From contig JBBSQW010000001.1 in the NCBI GenBank assembly GCA_038243635.1, forward strand, positions 62,001 to 126,000: a stretch of DNA of 64,000 nucleotides. Direction: 5' to 3'. Positions 17,780-25,508 of the stretch are shown in pieces; the stretch's first letter is position 1; each line of letters begins with the position of its first letter. Source of the DNA: Pseudopedobacter sp038243635. Lineage in GTDB: Bacteria > Bacteroidota > Bacteroidia > Sphingobacteriales > Sphingobacteriaceae. Made by a program: the position numbers and the translations under genes. The notes below the pieces were generated by a model. It was not told where the DNA came from. It saw only the letters and a program-made list of their open reading frames with translations, and made no database searches.

Positions 17780-19159
17780 ATGAACCGTCTTTATGCAATT
17801 GTTGATATTGAAACTACTGGAAGCCACGCAAACGCAAATGGCATTACCGAAGTTGCAATTTATATTCACGACGGCGAGAAGGTAGTAGATGAATACCAAA
17901 CGCTTATTAACCCGAAGCAAGAAATCCCAGATTTTATTCAAAGTCTCACCGGTATCAGTAATGAAACGGTAAAAAATGCGCCAACTTTTGAAGAAGTTGC
18001 ACCAACTATTTTCCAGTACCTTGATGGGAAGATTTTTGTTGCACACAATGTAAACTTTGATTACTCTTTTATTAATCATCATTTAAAGCGTGAAGGATTT
18101 ACGCTTAGCAGCAAAAAGCTTTGTACCGTAAGGTTGGCTCGTAAAATATTACCTGGCTTACCTTCTTATAGTTTAGGAAAACTTTGTAGAAGTTTAAGTA
18201 TTACAATTGAGAACCGACATAGGGCTGCTGGAGATGCTTTGGCAACCACCACGCTTTTTAAAATGATGATTGATGCAGATGATCATCAATATATTGAGGA
18301 AGCGTTAAATGCTAAAACTAAAGAAGAAGTTTTGCCTCCTTATATTTCTCGTTTGCAATTAGAAGGTATCCCAAGACAACCAGGTGTTTATTATTTTAAA
18401 GATAAAAAGGATAAGATTATTTATGTTGGGAAAGCAAAAAACCTGTATAAACGGATATTAAGTCATTTTTCTAATAACGATACGCATAAAAATAAGCAGG
18501 ATTTTTTGCGAGAAATTCGTAAAATATCTCATCAGGTTTGTGGTACCGAGTTGCAGGCGCTTATATTAGAAAACATTGAAATTAAGAGGCTGTGGCCCGA
18601 AAAAAATAAAGCTGCTAAACATCCCGAAAAAAGATTTGCATTATATAAATATGAAGATCAAAATGGGTATCTGCGTTTAGCAATCGGTAAAAAGAATAAA
18701 TACATACAGGCAATATTTCTTTTTAGCTCCATTGCCGAAGCACAGCGATTAATGCGGTTATGGTGCGAAAAATTTAGCTTATGTAACGTTTTTTGTGATC
18801 TACAGAAAAGTACTGTGGGTTGCATCGGTTTAGAAAATAATGTTTGTAAAGGTGCATGTGTACAACAAGAAGTTGTTGAGCTTTATAACGAAAGGGTAAA
18901 TTTGCTAATTGAAGAAATTATACAAGAATTGCCGAGTTACCTTATTGTTGATGAGGGAAGAAATAAATTTGAGAGAAGTTGCATTTTGGTAGATAAAGGT
19001 GTTTTTTGTGGAATGGGTTATGTTACCGCACAAGAGGTGCCTACTGATTTAGAAATTGCAAAATCCAGACTAACGCCTTATCCTTCTTACTTATTTATAG
19101 AAAAACTACTATCGGATTTTGTGGCAAACCATCCGCAGAAACAAGTTTTATTGAATTAA
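17780..19159 (+). CDS. DnaQ-like 3'-5' exonuclease fused to UvrC/Cho-like GIY-YIG nuclease
   Basis: A 459-residue protein from the ATG at 17780; a TTG three codons earlier is also in frame. Residues 1-165 form a DEDDh exonuclease: D9-I-E11, D94 in AHNVNFD, and H147 and D152 in RHRAAGDA. Residues ~198-280 form a GIY-YIG domain (GVYYF at 202-206, YVGKAKNLYKR at 215-225, metal-binding E264 in ALILEN), as in the UvrC N-terminus and Cho. A cysteine set C335-x12-C348-x7-C356-x3-C360 closely matches the UvrC iron-sulfur ligands. The helix-hairpin-helix and RNase H parts of UvrC are absent. A role in damaged-DNA incision is inferred. It is preceded by a probable operator and a near-leaderless promoter. 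Confidence 0.87.
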   Translation: MNRLYAIVDIETTGSHANANGITEVAIYIHDGEKVVDEYQTLINPKQEIPDFIQSLTGISNETVKNAPTFEEVAPTIFQYLDGKIFVAHNVNFDYSFINHHLKREGFTLSSKKLCTVRLARKILPGLPSYSLGKLCRSLSITIENRHRAAGDALATTTLFKMMIDADDHQYIEEALNAKTKEEVLPPYISRLQLEGIPRQPGVYYFKDKKDKIIYVGKAKNLYKRILSHFSNNDTHKNKQDFLREIRKISHQVCGTELQALILENIEIKRLWPEKNKAAKHPEKRFALYKYEDQNGYLRLAIGKKNKYIQAIFLFSSIAEAQRLMRLWCEKFSLCNVFCDLQKSTVGCIGLENNVCKGACVQQEVVELYNERVNLLIEEIIQELPSYLIVDEGRNKFERSCILVDKGVFCGMGYVTAQEVPTDLEIAKSRLTPYPSYLFIEKLLSDFVANHPQKQVLLN

Positions 19160-19307
19160 CTGTACTTAAATAGCTACAGTCTTAAGATGTTTTTTTTGAA
19201 ATTGAAGCTTTTTTAGTAAAAAGAGGTGTCACTTAGTGGTATAAAGCGGTTTGCTCTTTTGGCTTGCTTTTTAATACTAACTTGATTATTCACTAAAAAA
19301 TAAACAC

Positions 19308-19613
19308 ATGAAAAAATTAATGTACATCGCTTTTTCTTTTATTATGTTATTGTCGACTGCAAATATTGCTTCAGCAAACGAGAAAGCTGCTACGGCGTTA
19401 ACAACAGAACAACAGGTTAAGCTAAATCAGTTAACCAACCGAGTTGAGCAAATCCGTAACATGGATAAAAGCGATCTAAACAGACAAGAGAAGAGAGCTT
19501 TAAGATCTGAACTTAAGGATATGAAGAGTCAAGCTAATGCAATTGGAAACGGCGGTATCTATCTTTCTATTACTGCATTGCTTGTAATTATAGTTATTTT
19601 GTTGATTCTTTAA
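19308..19613 (+). CDS. Small exported protein with C-terminal membrane anchor
   Basis: A 101-residue protein of unknown function. It has an N-terminal signal peptide (cleavage after A-S-A-N near residue 24), then a charged helical stretch of ~50 residues (Q-V-K-L-N-Q-L to K-S-Q-A-N-A), then a hydrophobic C-terminal helix (about 83-101, ending I-V-I-L-L-I-L). Similar short proteins are common in Sphingobacteriaceae. The gene stands alone and is followed by a strong terminator, which suggests a short, possibly abundant mRNA. The helical region could oligomerise. Confidence 0.75.
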   Translation: MKKLMYIAFSFIMLLSTANIASANEKAATALTTEQQVKLNQLTNRVEQIRNMDKSDLNRQEKRALRSELKDMKSQANAIGNGGIYLSITALLVIIVILLIL

Positions 19614-19637
19614 TATTTAGCGACTTTACAAAAGATA

Positions 19638-19671
19638 AAGCCTCTCAGATTTGAATCTGAGGGGCTTTTTT
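19638..19671 (+). terminator. Intrinsic terminator after the small membrane protein gene
   Basis: AAGCCTCTCAGAT and ATCTGAGGGGCTT form a 13-bp stem with one G-U type position around a TTGA loop, followed by a run of T. Confidence 0.92.
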
Positions 19672-19977
19672 ATGTCTATAATTTTATTCAACAACGTGGT
19701 TTGCAGCTTTTTTATCAAAAGCTTTAACTAGTTAAAATATCTTGAGGTTGTTTTATAAAAACTTTTTAACTCCTAAATTGCTAATGCTATCAAAAATAGC
19801 GCTTTTACTTAAAATTGATGACTTAAAACTTTGAATAAAATTAGTTCTTATTTTTTTTAATCTTTAAAAATTTTTATCGTAAAACAAATTTCGAGCTTCT
19901 AAAGGCTTATTTCGAGACGTTAGAGATGGGGTTTAAACGAAAGAAAAACAGATTAATTTATAAATTTCTGAAGCAGG

Positions 19978-20030
19978 GGGTAACAATTTTTGAGATGTGC
20001 TTATATAAAGGAAACAACATAATTATTTAA
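19978..20030 (+). promoter_or_regulatory. Promoter and leader conserved between lipoprotein copies (ECF-like)
   Basis: GGGTAACAATTTTT (starting 19978) and GCTTATATAAAGGAAACAAC (starting 19999) are kept nearly unchanged at the second lipoprotein gene (23444-23496), whereas sequence further upstream is unrelated. GTAAC followed about 15 nt later by CTTATA resembles an ECF sigma-factor promoter rather than the TTTG/TAnnTTTG housekeeping type. The assignment to an ECF sigma factor is inference. Confidence 0.5.
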
Positions 20031-20048
20031 CCTTTAAAAAAACAGATC

Positions 20049-20627
20049 ATGAGAAATTCAAAAACAATTATCGGAGTATTAAGCTTTATTCTTTTAGTTA
20101 CTTTCGGATGTAAAAAAGAAAAAGAAGTTAAGTTAGAAACAGAACAAAAGTTTTCTGTAACCATGCAAAAAGCTGCATTCAAAGGGGAGAATGAAAACGC
20201 AATAGTAGTTGGATCTAAAGCGGATTTGGAGAAAATCTTCAGTGGTAAAATGGATAGGGTTTTCTTGAAAAAAGCTTCTGAAAAAAACAATCTATTTCTG
20301 CCTGTTATTGGAACTGGAACAACGGATCTAGTTGATCCAGTAAGTCCAATGGATTTTTGCTGGGACGAAATCAACGCTTACTATGCAGAACACATCCAAA
20401 TGTGGCAAGCAATTGCCAACGAAACGTGTAAGCCTTACGTAACTTGTATTACTTGTCCTAATTCTGGTGGCGGTCTATATGTAATGTATGCGATAAAGCC
20501 AAATTCAAAAAACTGTATGATTTACGAGCAAGCAGCAGCAGTAATGTATAACTTTACGCCATTTAACATCCCAAGTAATCAATATGATACTGAAGCAGTT
20601 TCTTTATTGATAAATCCAAAAAGATAA
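20049..20627 (+). CDS. Cysteine-containing lipoprotein of unknown function, copy 1
   Basis: A 192-residue predicted lipoprotein (lipobox T-F-G-C, C21) that I do not recognise. After a charged linker (KKEKEVKLET) it has a helical region to about residue 80, then a G-T-G-T-T and proline-rich turn, then a cysteine-bearing core: C104 (F-C-W-D-E), C127-x5-C133-x2-C136 (CKPYVTCITC) and C156. The C-x5-C-x2-C group could bind a metal or form disulfides. The second copy at 23514 differs at about 8 of 171 mature positions but at 8 of 20 signal-peptide positions. It is transcribed alone from a conserved ECF-like promoter and ends at a strong terminator. Confidence 0.75.
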   Translation: MRNSKTIIGVLSFILLVTFGCKKEKEVKLETEQKFSVTMQKAAFKGENENAIVVGSKADLEKIFSGKMDRVFLKKASEKNNLFLPVIGTGTTDLVDPVSPMDFCWDEINAYYAEHIQMWQAIANETCKPYVTCITCPNSGGGLYVMYAIKPNSKNCMIYEQAAAVMYNFTPFNIPSNQYDTEAVSLLINPKR

Positions 20628-20654
20628 TTAATATGAAATAGCTTTTAACATAGG

Positions 20655-20686
20655 AAGCCACCCAAACTTGGGTGGCTTTTTTTTTG
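20655..20686 (+). terminator. Intrinsic terminator of lipoprotein copy 1
   Basis: AAGCCACCCA and TGGGTGGCTT form a perfect 10-bp stem with an AACT loop, followed by nine or more T. The equivalent place after copy 2 keeps only a degenerate hairpin. Confidence 0.93.
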
Positions 20687-20721
20687 CTTAGCTAGAGATG
20701 CGGAATGAGATAATAGCCATA

Positions 20722-21210
20722 TTATTTTATCTCCTTAAGTTTGTCGTTGTACAAACCAATTAAAATGCTGTTTCCAACTTCATCGATTTTTAAGCCACCA
20801 TACTTAGCTTTCTCATACCCGTCACCTTTACCTTCTTCAAAAAAGAAAGATTCGGCACCTAGCTTGATCCTAAATGAATCAGAGCTTGAATATTTAATCA
20901 GGAATTCATTGGGATGAACTGGATCAGGATTTTTTTGAAATCTTACGGCATAAGCGATATTGTTTTTGTCCAGTTTAAGTATACAATATCCTCTTTTTCC
21001 TAGAGGCGAAACGTCAACCAAGTTGCTGATGCTGTAATTTAAAGTCATATAATCCCCCTGCATTAAAGAACGAGGATCAACGGGTGCAAGTTTTAACAGG
21101 ATCAATTTTCCGTTCTTCAACGTTTGTTCTTTGCTATAAACTGAATAGTTGAAATAACCTAAAAGTAAAACCAAGTTTAATATAACAATGACTGATAGGT
21201 AATTCTTCAT
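20722..21210 (-). CDS. GDYXXLXY domain membrane-anchored protein
   Basis: A 162-residue protein with one N-terminal membrane helix (about residues 5-22) and an exported domain. GDYMTLNY (about residues 53-60) is the motif that names the family, preceded by A-P-V-D-P-R-S-L-M-Q. A late G-G-L-K-(I/V) segment is also typical. Its function is unknown. It is the third gene of a minus-strand trio and overlaps the DUF4401 gene stop by 4 nt. Proteins of these three families are commonly encoded together, which points to one membrane complex. Confidence 0.87.
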   Translation of the reverse strand: MKNYLSVIVILNLVLLLGYFNYSVYSKEQTLKNGKLILLKLAPVDPRSLMQGDYMTLNYSISNLVDVSPLGKRGYCILKLDKNNIAYAVRFQKNPDPVHPNEFLIKYSSSDSFRIKLGAESFFFEEGKGDGYEKAKYGGLKIDEVGNSILIGLYNDKLKEIK

Positions 21211-22274
21211 TTTGAGGCTAATTTTTTATTGATAAATAGATAGATGGCAACAAATAGCAAACCTGATGAAAACAAAAATGCAGACTTAGTAAGCAACGAA
21301 AAAGATAAAGCGTAATAAAACTGGCTTAAAAAGTAAATAAAACTTAATATACCTGCGCCAAAGCCTGTTTTATAATTAACGAAGAAACTTAGTAGTATAA
21401 TCAGAACCGCACCAGCAATACCTGGGCATGAAATTGTTGGTGCTAAAACAATAGCTGTAACTAAGCAAATAATTATTTTATCCTTATTTTGATAAATTTG
21501 AAGGGTGTTACAAAGTTTACACACCAAATAAATTGTAGCACAAATGATGATGATTGATGGTGCCCATATATAATCGTATCTAATAGAAATAAATCCAGTT
21601 CTTGTTAAAAGTACCAGCACACAGATGAAAGAAAGTAACAAACCGATTCTTACGGGGTTGTATATTTTAGATAAATTTTTGTGTAAAGTGATGATTTTCG
21701 CTTCGTTTAAGAACAGCGCCGTTATCGCTACGCACAATAGTGCAATGTAAAGATCAAATAAATACGAAAGGTTATGGTACCCTAGCAATACTGCTATTAC
21801 GCTTCCATTGATAACAATTACACTACTAAAAGTGAGCATGTAACTTTGTGCAAACATCATCAACGCTAAGCAGATCACTATAAAAATTGAGCAGATTGTG
21901 GTAATATCTAAATTATAATGGTCTAGGCCGAGATAGATATAAACGAGGCCCACAATAAAACAACAGGCACTTAAAGTGTCTATAAAAAGCTTGTCGTAAG
22001 ATTTACTTAATGCTACAGAAACTCCAATAGCTAAAAACCCTACAAGAATTAAACCTTGCTCTAATTCATAAAGACCCATTAGTAAAAGTAGTCCTGACCC
22101 AGCAATGCTTGCTAAAATACCTCCAAAAACAACAGCAATTTTAACAATCAAGGAATGGCTCTCATTGTTATTTTGGTAAGCTGCAAAAATGGCTTCTTCC
22201 TCAAAAATAATTTCTTTTTCCTGCGTAGTTTTAAAATAACTGATCAGGTTTTGTATACTCTCTCTATTTCGCAT
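21207..22274 (-). CDS. DUF4401 polytopic membrane protein
   Basis: A 355-residue integral membrane protein with roughly ten hydrophobic helices after an N-terminal cytoplasmic stretch of about 45 residues. Helix boundaries carry few charged residues. The C-terminal part has G-C-P-G-I-A-G-A and F-x-V-N-Y-K-T-G-F-G-A-G, typical of DUF4401. It overlaps the upstream DUF2157 gene by 11 nt and the downstream GDYXXLXY gene by 4 nt, so the trio is translationally coupled. No transport or catalytic signature was seen. The function is unknown. Confidence 0.83.
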   Translation of the reverse strand: MRNRESIQNLISYFKTTQEKEIIFEEEAIFAAYQNNNESHSLIVKIAVVFGGILASIAGSGLLLLMGLYELEQGLILVGFLAIGVSVALSKSYDKLFIDTLSACCFIVGLVYIYLGLDHYNLDITTICSIFIVICLALMMFAQSYMLTFSSVIVINGSVIAVLLGYHNLSYLFDLYIALLCVAITALFLNEAKIITLHKNLSKIYNPVRIGLLLSFICVLVLLTRTGFISIRYDYIWAPSIIIICATIYLVCKLCNTLQIYQNKDKIIICLVTAIVLAPTISCPGIAGAVLIILLSFFVNYKTGFGAGILSFIYFLSQFYYALSFSLLTKSAFLFSSGLLFVAIYLFINKKLASK

Positions 22275-23223
22275 TGGACCATTTTTTTTGAACGTTTATT
22301 AACATTGCTATAACCGAAGCGGAGGCAATAACAATAAAAAGCAATGGAATACTAAAGTCATCAAAACCAAGATGACGTATTACTAAACCCGATGACAAAA
22401 CAAGAATACTAAGCGAAATAAACGCTAAGAAAACCATGTTTTTTGAAGTGATTGCATACCATACTCCGATTAAGTAGACTGCGATTGTTGTTAACTGAAA
22501 AACAAGATAACTAGTTTGGTAGTCCGTGTTAAAAATAACCATTTGCATTTCCAAAACTGTGGCAAGTGTGACAGAAACTAACGTCATGGTGTTTATAAAC
22601 CAATTTGGGGTAGCCATTCTGTTTCTAATTCTTGGGAGAAACATAGCACCAGCCAGAATTAAAGTGTTAAAAATGAAAAGTGTAAAGTTGACGGTTAATT
22701 CTGACCAATTAGAAGCGACCTGTTGCCAATAAAGTACAAACGTTATGTTGATGAGCGCAATGTACATTAACCACATCGGTGCATAATTTGAAATGATTAC
22801 CCAAAGACTGATGAAGATTGTCCAAGCTAAGAAAAAGTCGTAGGCATCTGCGCCAGTTTGATAGACTTGTCCAAAAACGGCAAACAAAACGCCGACTAAG
22901 AAAGCTGCCGCGTTTAGGATTATGTTTCTGATAGTTCGATGAATTTTCACAAATAAAGTCGCAACGACAGTTGCTATGATCAAAAATTCTACTACGCCAA
23001 GTTTCACAAACGTTGGTAGCTCTGCCCAATTACCAGCGAAAAAAAACACAATGCCAGCCGTCATAAAAACACTACCTAAACTCAAGCAAAAAAAGCTAAG
23101 GAATTTTCGCCAGTTTTCCGCATTGTTATAGATGTTTTCTTCTAAAGCCTTTTCCGCACCAATTTTAGTAAGGTTGCTGTGCCTTGTGAAAATTTGAATG
23201 TCCTCCCGGTAGATATCTTTCAT
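22264..23223 (-). CDS. DUF2157 polytopic membrane protein
   Basis: A 319-residue membrane protein and the first gene of the trio. An N-terminal cytoplasmic helix (residues 1-40) precedes about eight membrane segments. The first of these includes S-L-G-S-V-F-M-T-A-G-I-V-F-F-F-A-G-N-W, the DUF2157 hallmark (G-x-x-x-x-F-A-x-N-W), and a later F-G-Q-V-Y-Q-T-G-A-D segment is also typical. It lies in the opposite direction to the two lipoprotein copies that flank the trio. The function is unknown. Confidence 0.86.
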   Translation of the reverse strand: MKDIYREDIQIFTRHSNLTKIGAEKALEENIYNNAENWRKFLSFFCLSLGSVFMTAGIVFFFAGNWAELPTFVKLGVVEFLIIATVVATLFVKIHRTIRNIILNAAAFLVGVLFAVFGQVYQTGADAYDFFLAWTIFISLWVIISNYAPMWLMYIALINITFVLYWQQVASNWSELTVNFTLFIFNTLILAGAMFLPRIRNRMATPNWFINTMTLVSVTLATVLEMQMVIFNTDYQTSYLVFQLTTIAVYLIGVWYAITSKNMVFLAFISLSILVLSSGLVIRHLGFDDFSIPLLFIVIASASVIAMLINVQKKWSNAK

Positions 23224-23443
23224 TAAAATATTTTATTTAATAGGTAGCAGTATTGTTCTGAAATTAATTTTTTCTAGCTTTTACAGCCCTAAAACTAATG
23301 TAAGAAAATCGATTTTATAGAATAAGTCTTCTTTTTATTAATCGCTATTAGCGTTAATAGGAGTTGGTGACTATCTTTCTCAAGACTAAGTGTTTGAAAT
23401 TTGGATGTTTGCGAGTTAATACAAAAAAATAAACAGGTAGGGA

Positions 23444-23496
23444 GGGTAACAATTTTTAAGATGGGCTTATATAAAGGAAACAACATAATCATTTAA
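23444..23496 (+). promoter_or_regulatory. Conserved promoter and leader of lipoprotein copy 2
   Basis: Same elements as at 19978: GGGTAACAATTTTT then GCTTATATAAAGGAAACAAC with identical spacing, and a leader of equal length up to the ATG at 23514. The identity extends only about 70 bp upstream of the start codon. Confidence 0.5.
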
Positions 23497-23513
23497 ACTT
23501 AAAAAAACAGATC

Positions 23514-24092
23514 ATGAAAAATTCAACTAAAATTATCGGGGCATTAGCAGTTATTCTTTCCATCACTTTCGGGTGTAAAAAAGAAAAAGAAGTTAAGTTA
23601 GAAACAAAAGAACAATTTTCTGTAACCATGCAGAAAGCAGCTTTCAAGGGAGAAAATGAAAACGCAATAGTAGTTGGATCTAAAGCAGATTTGGAAAAAA
23701 TCTTCAGCGGTAAAATGGACAGAGTTTTCTTGAAAAAAGCTTCTGAAAAAAACAATCTATTTCTACCTGTTATCGGAACCGGAACAACTGGACCAGTTGA
23801 TCCAGTAAACCCAAAGGATTTTTGCTGGGACGAAATCAACGCTTACTATGCAGAACACATCCAAATGTGGCAAGCAATTGCCAACGAAACGTGTAAGCCT
23901 TATGTAACTTGTATTACTTGTCCTAATTCTGGCGGAGGTTTATATGTGATGTATTCAATCAAACCAAATTCAAAAAATTGTATGATTTACGAGCAGGCGG
24001 CAGCAGTAATGTATAACTTTACGCCATTTAACATCCCAAGTAATCAATATGATACTGAAGCAGTTTCATTATTGATAAACCCAAAAAGATAG
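23514..24092 (+). CDS. Cysteine-containing lipoprotein of unknown function, copy 2
   Basis: 192 residues, the same length as copy 1 at 20049, with lipobox T-F-G-C (C21) and all five mature cysteines retained (C104, C127, C133, C136, C156). Differences in the mature part are clustered at residues 32-34 and 93-101 (G-P-V-D-P-V-N-P-K against D-L-V-D-P-V-S-P-M) plus A148S. The signal peptide has diverged much more than the mature part. That is unusual for a simple old duplication and suggests gene conversion across the mature-domain DNA. It is not recognised as a known family. It ends 100 bp before the convergent mgtE. Confidence 0.75.
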   Translation: MKNSTKIIGALAVILSITFGCKKEKEVKLETKEQFSVTMQKAAFKGENENAIVVGSKADLEKIFSGKMDRVFLKKASEKNNLFLPVIGTGTTGPVDPVNPKDFCWDEINAYYAEHIQMWQAIANETCKPYVTCITCPNSGGGLYVMYSIKPNSKNCMIYEQAAAVMYNFTPFNIPSNQYDTEAVSLLINPKR

Positions 24093-24117
24093 GTTTAAAA
24101 CCTAAGTACATTAGTAA

Positions 24118-24146
24118 ACAAGCCACCTGATTAAGGTTGCTTGTTC
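24118..24146 (+). terminator. Weak hairpin after lipoprotein copy 2
   Basis: AAGCCACC and AGGTTGCTT can pair with mismatches around a short loop, followed by a T/A-rich stretch. It looks like a degenerate version of the terminator after copy 1. Confidence 0.4.
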
Positions 24147-24191
24147 GTTTTAAAAAAAAATTTTCTCAAAAAGAAAACGCGTTATTTTTGC

Positions 24192-25508
24192 TTACAATAA
24201 TTTACCTGACAAGAAGAAAGCAGCGACCGAGAAATAAATAACCAAACCAGTCACATCTACTAAGGTAGCCACAAAAGGGGCAGAAGCTGTCGCCGGATCT
24301 AGTCCGGCTTTTCTTAAAACAAAAGGAATTAAGGAACCCGATAAGGTACCCCACAGCACAATAAAAACCAGTGATACAGAAACACTTAGCGCAATGGAAA
24401 GCCAAAATTCGCCATAATCATAAAAACCAGCTTCTTGCCATACAAAAATCCTAATAAAGCCAATCGCACCCAAGATTGCACCTAACAATAAACCAGAAAG
24501 TACCTCTTTCCGCATCACATACCACCAATCTTTAAGGCGTAACTCCTGTAGAGCCATTGCCCTGATAATTAAAGATGCGGCTTGTGAACCCGAGTTACCA
24601 CCACTAGAAATAATAAGAGGGACAAATAAGGCCAGAACTACTGCTTTTTCGATTTCACCTTCGTAAAAACCCATTGCAGACGCGGTTAGCATTTCTCCCA
24701 AAAATAAAATTACCAGCCAACCTGCTCTTTTCTTTACCAGTTCTAAAAGCGATGTTTTTGTGTAAGACAAATCTAAGCCTTCTACACCACCGAACTTTTG
24801 AATATCTTCAGTATCTCTTTCATTTATACTGTCGGAGATATCATCAAAAGTCACGATACCTACTAAAATTCCGTTTTCTGTAACGATAGGTAGCGCAGAC
24901 CGATCGTATTTTTGAAACGTTCCTATTGCTTCTTCTAACAAAACTGATGCTTTGATAGAGACGAAATCATAATCCATTAAATCGGAAATCTGACTTTCAT
25001 TCTCCGCCATCAAAAGCTGACCAATTTTTAAATAGTCGATCAGCTTGTTGTTTTTATCTACCACATAAATATAGTTTAGCGTTTCTGCTTTTTTACCATA
25101 CTTCTTGATATTGCTTAAAACTTGAGAAACTGTCCAGTCAGATTTCGCCTGTACATAATTTGGTGTCATTAAGCGGGCAATAGAATCTTTGTTATAGCCA
25201 ATAAGATTGAGTGCTATCTCTTTTTCTTTTTCATTTAATAACGCTATAGAATCTTTGATCAATTCATCCGGGAAATTCTCAAACAGTTTGGTACGGTCAT
25301 CGGGATCAAGATTGTTTAAAACTTGCGCAAACTCATCGTCGCCCAAAGATTTTACTATCTCTTGCTGAATTGCGTTTTCAAAATATGGAAATACTTCCGA
25401 CATTTTTTCGCTATTCAACATCAAAAACGAAAGATTTCTCTCTTTTTTAGTTAATTGAGAAAGTTGATCAGCGATATCAGCAGGGTGTTTGTCTTGGATG
25501 TTTATCAT
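24192..25508 (-). CDS. mgtE: MgtE-type magnesium transporter, paralogue 1
   Basis: A 438-residue inner-membrane Mg2+ channel. It has a cytoplasmic N domain of helical repeats (residues ~1-120, with L-D-P-D-D-R-T-K-L-F), a CBS pair (about 125-250, ending ITFDDI-type I-V-T-F-D-D-I-S-D) and a C-terminal five-helix transmembrane domain (about 270-438). S-G-G-N-S-G-S-Q-A-A and V-x-P-F-V-A-T-L-V-D-V-T-G carry the conserved pore residues. It is a different branch from the second MgtE at 32785. It is transcribed alone, convergent with lipoprotein copy 2, and no magnesium riboswitch was recognised upstream. Confidence 0.92.
   Translation of the reverse strand: MINIQDKHPADIADQLSQLTKKERNLSFLMLNSEKMSEVFPYFENAIQQEIVKSLGDDEFAQVLNNLDPDDRTKLFENFPDELIKDSIALLNEKEKEIALNLIGYNKDSIARLMTPNYVQAKSDWTVSQVLSNIKKYGKKAETLNYIYVVDKNNKLIDYLKIGQLLMAENESQISDLMDYDFVSIKASVLLEEAIGTFQKYDRSALPIVTENGILVGIVTFDDISDSINERDTEDIQKFGGVEGLDLSYTKTSLLELVKKRAGWLVILFLGEMLTASAMGFYEGEIEKAVVLALFVPLIISSGGNSGSQAASLIIRAMALQELRLKDWWYVMRKEVLSGLLLGAILGAIGFIRIFVWQEAGFYDYGEFWLSIALSVSVSLVFIVLWGTLSGSLIPFVLRKAGLDPATASAPFVATLVDVTGLVIYFSVAAFFLSGKLL

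Larger units (their letters stand above)
19614..20048. other. Intergenic region with terminator and a conserved promoter
   Basis: About 435 bp without a gene. The first part holds the terminator of the small membrane protein gene, and the last ~70 bp hold the promoter shared by the two lipoprotein copies. The middle is A/T-rich, with nothing recognisable. Confidence 0.5.

Noticed and set aside
22709..23029. 106-codon frame inside the DUF2157 gene in another frame
   Set aside because: Composition (cysteine, histidine and arginine scattered) is unlike a real protein, and the DUF2157 frame covers it with membrane helices.
20049..24092. Possible composite transposon formed by the two lipoprotein copies
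   Set aside because: No transposase, terminal inverted repeats or target-site duplication is visible. Similarity is limited to the genes and about 70 bp of promoter.
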